Below, one piece after another: positions 8,766-17,271 of a DNA stretch of 32,986 nucleotides; position 1 is the stretch's first letter; the number at the start of each line of letters is the position of its first letter. This stretch comes from Candidatus Aenigmatarchaeota archaeon. GTDB taxonomy: Archaea; Aenigmatarchaeota; Aenigmatarchaeia; CG10238-14. The notes under the pieces were generated by a model. That model made no database searches and was not told the origin of the DNA. It saw only the letters and a program-made list of their open reading frames with translations. Both the position numbers and the translations under genes were made by a program. The stretch covers positions 1 to 32,986 of the forward strand of contig JAGVVZ010000003.1 in assembly GCA_018304545.1 (NCBI GenBank). The letters are read 5' to 3'.

Positions 8766-11045
8766 TTAGTCCTTTATAGGCACAAACACAATATAATCAA
8801 ATTTTATGGCTAATGTTCTGTTATCCCGAGGTGTAAGATTGCCAGAAAAGTTAGATACAAATGTTACTAAATTATTACCTGTTTTCAAATTTTCTTCTGT
8901 TACTGTAGTGTTATACACTTTCCAATCTTTATTCATAGCAATAAGTGCAGATGATTTGTTATTAAAGATTACATTTAATCCAACACCTGAATCCTTGATC
9001 AAGTTAAACGGATGTGCACGTATGTATATAGTATAATCAGTTTTGTTCAGAGGAACAATAATATTTGAAGAAAAGGAATTATTACCACTCCATGCAAAGG
9101 AAATATTATAAGCTTCGTCCATCTCATTAGAATACCAGCCACTTCTCGAATAATTTCTAAACGAAGCGTCACCAATATCCAATACAAAAATATTAGTTGA
9201 AGAAAAGTTATCTATTATTTTGTAAACTTCCGTTGATTCAGTAGAAAAAACTTTTTCAAAGTTATTTGTATCCTGAACGAGCGAGAATTCTAATGGGAAA
9301 TCATGGAACTCCGGCTTAATGTGCAATTCATTTATTTTTTCAATGTCAACTAGATTTATAACGAAATAGCCAACTCTTTCATTTAATATTTTTGATTTCC
9401 ATGAATCGTAGTCCGTAGGTGGAATATAAGTTACGTTATTTTTAAAATTAGAGCCATAAAGCAAAAATGGCGTATTAATATTAGAATAAGCTATATTAAC
9501 GCCTTTAGAATTCTTACTTAACCAATTTGATGTTTCTATCAAATTTTTTGTGCTTTCAGAAAAATTTTTAGAATATTTATCAAATAATAGTGGAACGGAG
9601 AAGACAACAGAAAAAATTAAACAAAAAATCATTAAAAATTTAAAAATTGTTTTTATAGTCGACGATTTTACAAAATCATAGGTATAAGAAACGAACATGG
9701 TTGACAACCCTATTAAAGGAAAATAAAATCTAGGTTGCCTGAACACAGGATGAATAAAAATTAAGAAAATACTGAATATTGGTAGAACAAATAATATTTT
9801 ATGCGCTTTCTTATTAACTAAAATATGAAGAATGAAAAAAATAAAGGAAGGTACCATTAAACTAATAAATTGCGGTCCAAAACCAGCTATTATCGAATAT
9901 AATTTGACTCCAGAACCTGTAAAGGGTTCAACAGAATCAATAAATGGGAAAATCAACCATTCAGCAGTGTTTTTTACGAACTGATCCTGAAAGTTATTTG
10001 GATTTATGCTAGGAAACAATCTAAACTCTGCCCTTAGATTATACGGACTCACGGGATTGTGATCCTCTGTATCTCTATAATTTCTAATATACCAAAACGA
10101 TCCTAAAAAAGATGTGAAAATAGTAAACAAAATCAAATATTTCCACGAAAATTTAATATATTTGAAACAGAAGCATGTTATTAATAAAAATATTGAACTC
10201 AAAAAATAGAAAACCCCTAGATACTTGGTTCCCAAAACTATTCCAAATGACAAGCCAGATAATATAAAATTATATAAAGAATTATTATCCCTTTTAAATA
10301 AAAAATATAACCCTGTTAAGAAAAATATAGTAAAAAAAAGATCATTATAAGCAGTTAAGGAGTGCAAAAGGACTATAGGAGATAGTATGAATAGAGATGA
10401 TGATATGAGTGATGCTTTGGTACTAAAACCAAAACTCCTGTTTATAGAATAACAAACTATTAATAAAATGAATAATTGAAAAACAAAAAATAAATTCAAA
10501 AACAAAAAATTTTTAGACAATAATAAAAACCAAAGATAGATCAATTCAGCATTTGATGGAAAATAGAAACTAAAATATAGATTACCTACTCTTTCTGCTT
10601 GAACCATATGTATGTTCCCGTGTTTTAACCACTCAATAGGTATTGTCAAATGGTACATCCAGGAATCCCATCCAGTAGGATAATCATCCAACCTAAGCAC
10701 CAAAACTAGTATGAACCATAAAAATAGAAAAATTAATGGTATTAAAAACCACGTTGATCTAGAATATTTTTTCAGATAATATAAGTTGAAACTGTTGCTC
10801 AGAGGTTTATTTACAACCAGTTTACTTATAATGAAAATAGAAAAAGAAAATACTAGCATATTAACTGAATTTAATTGCTTTAAAAAATAACCTAGAATAA
10901 TCTCCATAAATATTATTTCAGAAATCAGAATTGTAAAAATTACTATAATTTTTTCTAAAAAACTTCTAACTTTTATTTTGGATGAAAAAATTATGGATGA
11001 AAAAATTATGAAAAAATTAGATACGACATGCAAAATGGACAACAT
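8766..11045 (-). CDS. GT-C family membrane glycosyltransferase with C-terminal beta-rich domain
   Basis: 759 aa from ATG at 11045; the frame also opens at GTG 11054, three codons earlier. About twelve helices cover residues 1-480. The first large loop contains LRLDDYPTGWDSWMYHL, with the clustered acidic residues and Tyr-His typical of GT-C catalytic loops. The soluble C-terminal 280 residues end in a domain with YTIYIRAHPFN and WKVYNTTV segments, probably a carbohydrate-binding beta-sandwich. It converges with the SGNH hydrolase gene, with 9 nt between them, and probably uses a polyprenyl-phosphate sugar. It belongs to a different subfamily from the proteins at 1-2985 and 5724-7430. Confidence 0.82.
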   Translation of the reverse strand: MLSILHVVSNFFIIFSSIIFSSKIKVRSFLEKIIVIFTILISEIIFMEIILGYFLKQLNSVNMLVFSFSIFIISKLVVNKPLSNSFNLYYLKKYSRSTWFLIPLIFLFLWFILVLVLRLDDYPTGWDSWMYHLTIPIEWLKHGNIHMVQAERVGNLYFSFYFPSNAELIYLWFLLLSKNFLFLNLFFVFQLFILLIVCYSINRSFGFSTKASLISSSLFILSPIVLLHSLTAYNDLFFTIFFLTGLYFLFKRDNNSLYNFILSGLSFGIVLGTKYLGVFYFLSSIFLLITCFCFKYIKFSWKYLILFTIFTSFLGSFWYIRNYRDTEDHNPVSPYNLRAEFRLFPSINPNNFQDQFVKNTAEWLIFPFIDSVEPFTGSGVKLYSIIAGFGPQFISLMVPSFIFFILHILVNKKAHKILFVLPIFSIFLIFIHPVFRQPRFYFPLIGLSTMFVSYTYDFVKSSTIKTIFKFLMIFCLIFSVVFSVPLLFDKYSKNFSESTKNLIETSNWLSKNSKGVNIAYSNINTPFLLYGSNFKNNVTYIPPTDYDSWKSKILNERVGYFVINLVDIEKINELHIKPEFHDFPLEFSLVQDTNNFEKVFSTESTEVYKIIDNFSSTNIFVLDIGDASFRNYSRSGWYSNEMDEAYNISFAWSGNNSFSSNIIVPLNKTDYTIYIRAHPFNLIKDSGVGLNVIFNNKSSALIAMNKDWKVYNTTVTEENLKTGNNLVTFVSNFSGNLTPRDNRTLAIKFDYIVFVPIKD

Positions 11046-11069
11046 CACTATCACAAGTATGTAGTTATA

Positions 11070-11189
11070 CTAGGGTTTTATATTCTGAACGAAAAATATT
11101 ATCATATCAACTTTATTTATCAAGTAAATAACGAAAAATATTATCGATAAGAATAAAAATATAGATTCAATCAGTATTTGTTTGTTCAT
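11070..11189 (-). CDS. Predicted 39-aa membrane peptide
   Basis: A 40-codon frame from ATG at 11189 to TAG at 11070. After MNKQILIES it is a single long hydrophobic helix (IFLFLSIIFFVIYLI), then a short charged break NKVD and a second hydrophobic stretch. A TATA-like box at about 11213-11222 sits about 28 nt upstream of the ATG, the spacing of a leaderless archaeal transcript. The 16-nt sequence at 11088-11103 recurs at 11130-11145, 42 nt apart and in frame, giving IIFFV twice. It ends 24 nt before the GT-C start at 11045. Family unknown; it could instead be the leader of the GT-C transcript. Confidence 0.4.
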   Translation of the reverse strand: MNKQILIESIFLFLSIIFFVIYLINKVDMIIFFVQNIKP

Positions 11190-11212
11190 AAACAAGACCA
11201 ACTTAAGTAATA

Positions 11213-11222
11213 AAATATATAG
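11213..11222 (-). promoter_or_regulatory. TATA-like box upstream of the 39-aa ORF
   Basis: The minus strand reads ATATATTTTA here, centred about 28 nt before ATG 11189. This fits an archaeal promoter giving a leaderless mRNA. Similar boxes are common by chance in AT-rich DNA. Confidence 0.35.
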
Positions 11223-11253
11223 ACTAAAATAAACCTATTAATAGAATGATATA

Positions 11254-11340
11254 TTATAATTTAAATGCCATAGTCACGGCTTTCTTTTTAAATAAAATAA
11301 CATTTATTTTATCAATAATGCTAAACATTATGTTAAACAT
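11254..11340 (-). CDS. 28-aa peptide ORF, copy 1 of a tandem pair
   Basis: 29 codons from ATG 11340 to TAA 11254. The peptide starts MFNIMFSIID and ends MAFKL, with KKK in the middle. It aligns without gaps over all 28 residues to the peptide at 11370-11456: 13 identical positions (MF, F6, I8, D10, I12, L16, KKK 18-20, MA 24-25, K27), and many of the rest are conservative (Ile/Val/Leu, Lys/Arg). AGGTGAT, complementary to the archaeal 16S 3' end, lies 3 nt before the ATG. The composition is amphipathic and cationic. No family recognised; candidates are a peptide toxin or signal, a precursor peptide or a small membrane-associated protein. Confidence 0.5.
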   Translation of the reverse strand: MFNIMFSIIDKINVILFKKKAVTMAFKL

Positions 11341-11369
11341 AACATCACCTGTATGACTTGCCTTATAAA

Positions 11370-11456
11370 TTAAATTTTTGTGGCCATTACTATTGTTTTC
11401 TTTTTCATTAATACTATACTAATTCTGTCCATTATCCTGAATATTGTTTTGAACAT
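11370..11456 (-). CDS. 28-aa peptide ORF, copy 2 of a tandem pair
   Basis: 29 codons from ATG 11456 to TAA 11370, the same length as its neighbour, with which it is separated by 29 nt. It starts MFKTIFRIMD and ends MATKI, with KKK at residues 18-20. A TATA-like box on the minus strand (about 11478-11487) lies about 26 nt before the ATG, so this could be the first gene of a short transcript. Diverged nucleotide sequence with retained length, charge pattern and conservative replacements argues for selection at protein level. It faces the biosynthetic operon beginning at 11558, transcribed the other way. Function unknown. Confidence 0.5.
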   Translation of the reverse strand: MFKTIFRIMDRISIVLMKKKTIVMATKI

Positions 11457-11477
11457 AACTATTATATCTATTTTTTT

Positions 11478-11487
11478 ACTTAAAAAG
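11478..11487 (-). promoter_or_regulatory. TATA-like box before the tandem peptide ORFs
   Basis: The minus strand reads CTTTTTAAGT, flanked by A-rich sequence, 26 nt (centre to ATG) before the 28-codon ORF at 11456. This is the spacing expected for a leaderless archaeal transcript. Confidence 0.35.
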
Positions 11488-11557
11488 TTAATTGACAACA
11501 ATCTGTTTAAATTTTCACTACTAAATAATAATTAGATTAGCTTTGTATCTTAAAATA

Positions 11558-12844
11558 ATGATTCAAATGACGCATCCCCATGTTTCAGTGTTCTTGAATA
11601 TAAATAAAGACTACCATTCGTTACAAAAAATTCAAGAAAAAAAACTGCGATTTTTAGCCAATTACGCTTACAATAAGGTCGCTTATTACAATAAGGTCTT
11701 TAAAATATACGACATCAAACCTAATAATATAAGAACACTCGGAGATATAAAAAAAATACCTATTCTTAATAGAATGGATATAGTAAAGAACTATCCACAA
11801 AGTATAGTCTCGAAATCATTCAATGTGAAAAAATGCTATGAAAGAAGCACTTCGGGGTCCAGCGGCATACCTATTACTGTCGCTTTCGATAATTTTTCAG
11901 TCAGAAATTATGAGCTAATAGGTATCAGATCTTTGTTGCTGACGGGACATAAAATTCTTGACAGAATTGCATACATCTGGTATCCACCTTTTAGAAAAGA
12001 TAGACTATATGAACGATTAGGAATCCTAAAAAAAACATATATTTCAGTAGACAATACTCCAGAGCTCATACTAGAAAAATTGGCAAAAATTAATTATAAA
12101 ACCATATATTGCTATCCTAGCGTTCTTTTTGAGATAGCAAAAAAACTGGATAACAGCAACTACAAAATAAAACCAAAAAGGATAATAACACAAGGAGAGC
12201 TACTTACAAAAGAAGTGAGGAAATTTATTGAGGAAAAATTTGATTGTAAAACTTTCAATCACTATGGTACGACTGAATTCTATATTATTGCATCGGAATG
12301 CAGATATCATGATGGCATGCATGTAAATATGGATAATTTAATTGTTGAAATTAAGAATAAAGATGGTAACACATCAATAGATTATGGCAAAGGAAGTTTT
12401 ATAATTACAGGGCTCACAAATAAGGCCATGCCTCTGATAAGATATGAAATAGGAGATATAGGAAGCATAAAAAACGAAAAATGCAACTGTGGATTAGAGT
12501 TTCCTAAAATCGATTTGTTTGAAGGTAGAAACGATGATTTTATACAACTACCAAGTGGTAAAATAATTGGACCAAGAAAAATTGCAACAAACTTATATAA
12601 AATATTCACTTTTACAAACAAAATAGAAAAATATAGGATTGTACAGAATATGACAGAAAAATTTATTGTTGATATAGTTCCGGGAAACAAGTTTAATGAA
12701 AATGTTATCACTGAGTTTAAAAACATATTACAAAAAGTCTTAGAAGAACCTGTGACGATAAAAATCAAAATAAAAAAGAACATTCCAAAAAATTTACATG
12801 GGAAACTCAGAAGTATTGAATCCAAAGTCAAAATTAGAGAATAG
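11558..12844 (+). CDS. PaaK/CapK-type adenylate-forming enzyme 1
   Basis: 428 aa from ATG 11558; the frame also opens at TTG 11543, but a TATA-like stretch about 29 nt before 11558 favours the ATG. It belongs to the phenylacetate-CoA ligase/coenzyme F390 synthetase family (COG1541), which adenylates a carboxylate. Motifs: STSGSSGIP (residues 97-105, ATP loop), HYGTTEFYIIASEC, YEIGDIG, a CNCG zinc-type cluster, and HGKLR near the C terminus with the catalytic Lys. It heads the plus-strand cluster, with the next ligase 2 nt downstream. It probably activates an acid for amide, thioester or aldehyde formation; the acid is unknown. Confidence 0.85.
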   Translation: MIQMTHPHVSVFLNINKDYHSLQKIQEKKLRFLANYAYNKVAYYNKVFKIYDIKPNNIRTLGDIKKIPILNRMDIVKNYPQSIVSKSFNVKKCYERSTSGSSGIPITVAFDNFSVRNYELIGIRSLLLTGHKILDRIAYIWYPPFRKDRLYERLGILKKTYISVDNTPELILEKLAKINYKTIYCYPSVLFEIAKKLDNSNYKIKPKRIITQGELLTKEVRKFIEEKFDCKTFNHYGTTEFYIIASECRYHDGMHVNMDNLIVEIKNKDGNTSIDYGKGSFIITGLTNKAMPLIRYEIGDIGSIKNEKCNCGLEFPKIDLFEGRNDDFIQLPSGKIIGPRKIATNLYKIFTFTNKIEKYRIVQNMTEKFIVDIVPGNKFNENVITEFKNILQKVLEEPVTIKIKIKKNIPKNLHGKLRSIESKVKIRE

Positions 12845-12846
12845 CT

Positions 12847-14070
12847 ATGTTAATAAGAAAAATTTATTATCTTAGGAAATTACTAAAACAACAGTGGATG
12901 AAAAAATCTGAATTGGAAATCATACAGAACAAGATGTTGAAAGGTCTTATAGAACATTCGTATAAATTTGTCCCGTTTTACAAAAATTTAATGAAGAAGA
13001 ATAACGTTTCACCGGGTGATATAAAAAATTCAGAAGATTTAGACAAACTACCAGTCATTAAAAAAGAGGCTGTTATAAAGAATTGGAAATGTTTTTTTTC
13101 TCTATATTATACCAAGTTTTACGACCTGTCAAAATTCAAATATCTCAGAACGTCTGGAACTTATAGCCAACCAGTGAAAATATACTGGGATTTCAATGCA
13201 GCTGATTATAAGGATATGGTAATTTTAAGGTCGTGGATTAATCATGGACTATCCAAAAAAGACAAAATAGCTTTTTTTACTAGAGATAAATTTGAAACCA
13301 CAGCGGTAGAAAAATTGGGATTTTATAGAAAAAAATATTTTGATTTAAACGAAGATGATAAAAAAAATCTAAAACTAATGGAAATTTTTAAACCTGATGC
13401 CATTCATTCATTCGCTAACACTCTAGAAATACAAGCAAAAATTAAAAATGCCATTGGGTTCGATATAAACCCTAAATTTATAATATCTATAGGCGAGATA
13501 CTAACAAAAAATATGAGAAAAGGCATAGAAAATAGTTTTGATTGTAATGTGTATGACGTTTACGGCTGTATGGAAACTGGACTAGTTGCTTCTGAGTGTA
13601 ACGAAAAATCTTTGCATATAGAAGAAGATAATGTTATTGTCAAAACAGAAAATAAGAATTGTATAGTTACAAACTTAACAAATTATCTTTTTCCTATTAT
13701 AAATTATGATACGGAAGATCTTATTTTAGAGTCAAACGAGTTGTGTACATGCGGAAGAAAACAAAAGATTATAGAAGTTATTGGCAGAAGTAAGGACTTA
13801 TTATTGTTTGAAAAGACTTATTATCCAAATGGTGTGGCAGATCATTTCTCTAACTTCAGAGGAATTATAAATTACAAAATAAAAAAAATGACGAACAAAA
13901 GAGTTCTCGTAAAAATCACGCCAACGAGTGAAGCAACACGTAAAATCAAAGAAGAGATGGAAGTTCATGCCCGTAAATTATTCAACAAAAGTATAAGAAT
14001 AGATGTGAAAATAGAAGAAAAAATAAAAAAAACTGGGGGTGGAAAAATAATCAGAATAGATACAAATTAA
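12847..14070 (+). CDS. PaaK/CapK-type adenylate-forming enzyme 2
   Basis: 407 aa, a diverged paralogue of the upstream gene, which ends 2 nt before its ATG. The ATP loop is altered to RTSGTYSQPVK (residues 101-111), with Tyr and Gln where Ser/Gly and Pro are usual, but YGCMETGLVASEC, YDTEDL, the CTCG cysteine pair and the C-terminal GGGKIIR with its Lys remain. It is probably still an adenylating enzyme with a changed substrate or slower chemistry; a role as partner subunit of the first ligase is possible. TrpB2 follows 23 nt downstream. Confidence 0.83.
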   Translation: MLIRKIYYLRKLLKQQWMKKSELEIIQNKMLKGLIEHSYKFVPFYKNLMKKNNVSPGDIKNSEDLDKLPVIKKEAVIKNWKCFFSLYYTKFYDLSKFKYLRTSGTYSQPVKIYWDFNAADYKDMVILRSWINHGLSKKDKIAFFTRDKFETTAVEKLGFYRKKYFDLNEDDKKNLKLMEIFKPDAIHSFANTLEIQAKIKNAIGFDINPKFIISIGEILTKNMRKGIENSFDCNVYDVYGCMETGLVASECNEKSLHIEEDNVIVKTENKNCIVTNLTNYLFPIINYDTEDLILESNELCTCGRKQKIIEVIGRSKDLLLFEKTYYPNGVADHFSNFRGIINYKIKKMTNKRVLVKITPTSEATRKIKEEMEVHARKLFNKSIRIDVKIEEKIKKTGGGKIIRIDTN

Positions 14071-14093
14071 ATATTAAACTACATAAAAAGAGT

Positions 14094-15359
14094 ATGCCAA
14101 AAATACCAAAAAACTGGTTCAACATAATTCCCACTTTTTCAGATAAATTTCCTAAGCCATTAAATCCTACAACGAACAAGGAAATGAAAATAAAAGATTA
14201 CAGGGAAATAATACCGAAAGAACTAGCAAAACAAGAACTGCTTATCGGAAAGTATGGAAAAAAAACCAAAATAAAAATCCCGCGAGAAGTTTTGGATTTA
14301 TACAAACTTTACAGACCCACGCCTTTAGCAAGAGCAGAAAGATTAGAAAAATATCTTAATACCCCTGCAAAAATTTATTACAAAAGAGAAGACGCTTCGC
14401 CCGTGGGAAGCCACAAGCTAAACACTTCAATCCCTCAGGTTTTTTACTCAAAAAAAGAAGATGCAGAATGTATTGTAACAGATACTGGAGCGGGACAATG
14501 GGGATCTGCCATAGCGATCTCTTCTAATTTTTTCGGGCTGAAAAGCATTGTGTTTATGCTCAGAAAAAGTTACGAGGAGAAACCATACAGAGTCATGATG
14601 ATGAAAATGTTTGGGAGTGAAGTAATACCTTCCCCAAGCGATAAAACAAAAACAGGAAAAATTGCCCTAGAAATCAGTGAGTTAAGTAAAACAGGAAGCC
14701 TCGGTATAGGGATGAGCGAGGCAATAGAAACAGTAATGCAGACAAAAGGAGCAAGATTAGCGCTAGGCTGCATGTCTAATTACGCTGTTCTACACCAAAC
14801 TGTTATAGGAAATGAATGTATGACGCAACTGAAAAAGGAAGGATTAAACCCGGATATAATGATAGGCTGTGTCGGTGGTGGAAGCAATTTAGGTGGATTC
14901 TGTTATCCGTTTATCCCAAAATTCACAGAAACAAAATTTATAGCAGCAGAGTCTGATGCTGTACCTGTACTTACAAAAGGTGAGTATAGATATGATTTTC
15001 AAGATTATCTGGCCTTTTTGCCCATGATAAAAATGTATACACTCGGACATAAATTTCTACCCCCACCAATACATTCCGGTGGATTAAGATACCATGGTAA
15101 GAATTCAACTCTTTCGTATCTGGTCAACAAAAAAATTATCGAGCCTAGATCCTATTCCCAGGATAGGGTTTTTGAAGCAGGAAAATTATTTGCCAAGTTG
15201 GAAGGCATTGTCCCGGCACCAGAAACGTCGCATGCCATAGCAGCCGTCATAGAAGAAGCTGAAAGATGTAAAAGAGAAAACAAAGAAAAGACAATTGTAT
15301 TCAATTTCTCTGGACATGGCCTTTTAGATCTGGAAAATTATAAGCAAGTACTATTCTGA
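14094..15359 (+). CDS. trpB2: TrpB2-type PLP-dependent beta-subunit homologue
   Basis: 421 aa. This is tryptophan synthase beta chain of the TrpB2 class: YYKREDASPVGSHKLNTSIPQ with PLP-Lys108, GAGQWG at 132-137, the phosphate loop GGGSN at 261-265, PAPETSHA and FNFSGHG near the end. The residue just before TGAGQWG, Glu in tryptophan synthases (Glu109 of the Salmonella enzyme) and proton donor/acceptor for Ser and indole, is Asp130 here. No trpA or other tryptophan gene is in the window. Family knowledge: TrpB2 performs beta-replacement, in some archaea with O-phosphoserine. Inference: in this cluster it may make a non-standard beta-substituted amino acid. Confidence 0.88.
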   Translation: MPKIPKNWFNIIPTFSDKFPKPLNPTTNKEMKIKDYREIIPKELAKQELLIGKYGKKTKIKIPREVLDLYKLYRPTPLARAERLEKYLNTPAKIYYKREDASPVGSHKLNTSIPQVFYSKKEDAECIVTDTGAGQWGSAIAISSNFFGLKSIVFMLRKSYEEKPYRVMMMKMFGSEVIPSPSDKTKTGKIALEISELSKTGSLGIGMSEAIETVMQTKGARLALGCMSNYAVLHQTVIGNECMTQLKKEGLNPDIMIGCVGGGSNLGGFCYPFIPKFTETKFIAAESDAVPVLTKGEYRYDFQDYLAFLPMIKMYTLGHKFLPPPIHSGGLRYHGKNSTLSYLVNKKIIEPRSYSQDRVFEAGKLFAKLEGIVPAPETSHAIAAVIEEAERCKRENKEKTIVFNFSGHGLLDLENYKQVLF

Positions 15360-15408
15360 CTCAACGCTATTGTCTATAAAGTTTAATGCCAAAATTATAC
15401 TTGATAGA

Positions 15409-17211
15409 ATGAGCGGCATCTGTGGAATAGTTGACATAAAAGGAAGTTCTGTAGAGTCATACGATATAAAAAAAATGATAGATATAATAAGGCACAGAGG
15501 CTCTAGCAAAAAAATCATTTTCAAAGATAACGGAATATCAGTAGCTTTTACAAAATTAAAAATAAATGATGAAAAAACCACCCATAACGAAAATGACGTA
15601 TTTGTTTGGATAGACGGTTATATTATATGCGAGCATGAAAACGATGTTTCATACATTATCAAGAAATATAGAGATCTAGGAAATAACTTTTTAGGCATAG
15701 CAGAAGGCGATTTCGCATTAGTCCTATGGGATTCAGGAAAAAGAAAACTCATATTAGCAACAGATAAAAAAGGTACAAAACCACTTTACTACTACAAAAA
15801 TGGAGATCTGTTGTTTTTCTCGTCAGAAATAAAATCTATAATAAGAGTTTTGGACGAAAAATTTAAACCCGATTTCATATCTATCAATAATTTTCTCACA
15901 TTCGGATCAACAATTAGTCCACGGACATTTTTTCATAAAATAAAAAAAATCCCATATTCTAGTTTTTTAAATATAGAAAATGGAAAATTAGAATCACGTC
16001 ATTATCACATACCAAATTATATCTATACTCAAGATAATCTAGTAAAAAAATTTATAGAAATTTTTAACAATATAATCAAAGACAGATTAAGTATAACAGA
16101 TGATGTTGGCGTCTTACTATCAGGAGGCATAGATTCTTCAGCAATAATCGGGATTTTAAGCAAATACGAAAAAAACATATCAACTTACACGGTTGGTTAT
16201 AGCTACAACAACTCTATCAACGAATCTCATTTTGCTAGATTAATAGCGGAAGAATTCAACACGAATCACAAAGAGATAACGATAAATTCTGATATAATAA
16301 AAAAATCGCCAGAAATCATTTGGTATCAGGAAACGCCGAACCAAAATCCAGCGCCTTTGATTGTTTCTTCTTTGTCGTCCATCTCCAAAAATAAAAAAAT
16401 ATTGTTTTCTGGTGAGGGTGTTGAAAGTCTTTTTTGTGCAGGAAAGGATTATAATATATTCAACATATTCAGCAAGTACGAGTGGTTAAAATATGGACTA
16501 ACTCCACTTGCATTATCATCTGAAAAAAATGATAATTCATTTACAGATAAAGAAAGAATGATCGGGATATTAAAAAACTTGGCAAGAAACGAAAATGTTC
16601 ACAAATCATTTGTTTTGGCATCCTGTAATTTCGAAAATTCTCATCTGTTTTTCCACAATAAAATAGCTGACAGTATCAAAGACAGTTCTCAGAAGCTAAT
16701 AGCTTCGCTAATCAAAAAATCGGACTCTAGTGTTTTAGAGTCTTACAATAAACTAAAATATAGAATGTGGGATCTTGAATATGTGTTCTTAAGAGAAAAT
16801 TTATTTGTAAAGGATTCTCATTATCTTTCTTTTCCATTCTTAGATTCTAAAATGGTGAGCTTCTCTACAAAAATACCACAAAAATGGAAATCAGACTTAT
16901 TTACAACAAAAATACTCCTCAAAAAATCCATGAAAAATATTTTACCAGGAAAAATAATAAATAGAAAAAAAATGATGCTTGTATCACCGTCAAAAATGTG
17001 GATAGAAGAGCAAAATGATTTAATAACATATTATATTAACGAACTAGGCAGAAGAAAGGCATTCAATAAAAAAAATATTGATTTGTTTATGAAAAAATAT
17101 AGAAAGACATCAAAATATGATTGGAAATTATGGAGTTTGTTTTTTTTAGAAGTATTTCTAAACGCGTATTTCGACTCAAAAATAAAAATCAGGCTGCCCA
17201 AATCATTATAG
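15409..17211 (+). CDS. Asparagine-synthetase-like amide ligase 1 with altered glutaminase site
   Basis: 600 aa from ATG 15409; the frame also extends to TTG 15370, but the ATG gives the conserved family N terminus MSGICGIVD. The N-terminal Ntn domain (1-200) has Ser at position 2, where Cys is the glutaminase nucleophile, and the glutamine-binding NGE is DGY (69-71). The C-terminal ATP-pyrophosphatase domain keeps SGGIDSS (238-244); GEGxDE is GEGVES (335-340). It therefore should still adenylate a carboxylate but probably cannot take ammonia from glutamine. Relatives with such loss, such as beta-lactam synthetase, use another amine, sometimes within the same molecule. It lies 49 nt after trpB2. 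Confidence 0.87.
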   Translation: MSGICGIVDIKGSSVESYDIKKMIDIIRHRGSSKKIIFKDNGISVAFTKLKINDEKTTHNENDVFVWIDGYIICEHENDVSYIIKKYRDLGNNFLGIAEGDFALVLWDSGKRKLILATDKKGTKPLYYYKNGDLLFFSSEIKSIIRVLDEKFKPDFISINNFLTFGSTISPRTFFHKIKKIPYSSFLNIENGKLESRHYHIPNYIYTQDNLVKKFIEIFNNIIKDRLSITDDVGVLLSGGIDSSAIIGILSKYEKNISTYTVGYSYNNSINESHFARLIAEEFNTNHKEITINSDIIKKSPEIIWYQETPNQNPAPLIVSSLSSISKNKKILFSGEGVESLFCAGKDYNIFNIFSKYEWLKYGLTPLALSSEKNDNSFTDKERMIGILKNLARNENVHKSFVLASCNFENSHLFFHNKIADSIKDSSQKLIASLIKKSDSSVLESYNKLKYRMWDLEYVFLRENLFVKDSHYLSFPFLDSKMVSFSTKIPQKWKSDLFTTKILLKKSMKNILPGKIINRKKMMLVSPSKMWIEEQNDLITYYINELGRRKAFNKKNIDLFMKKYRKTSKYDWKLWSLFFLEVFLNAYFDSKIKIRLPKSL

Positions 17212-17236
17212 ATCGGTTCAAACTACCAATTCCACT

Positions 17237-17248
17237 AAATATTTAAGT
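17237..17248 (+). promoter_or_regulatory. TATA-like box upstream of the 137-aa membrane protein gene
   Basis: AAATATTTAAGT is centred about 29 nt before ATG 17272, consistent with an archaeal promoter and a very short or absent leader. Confidence 0.4.
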
Positions 17249-17271
17249 AAGACAAAAACCAATATATATTA

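Noticed and set aside
11254-11456. Lasso-peptide system, with the short ORFs as precursors and the asparagine-synthetase-like proteins as cyclases
   Set aside because: No lasso B-type protease or leader-binding protein was found, the peptides lack a clear leader/core pattern, and the ligases keep full Ntn domains. It stays an idea only.
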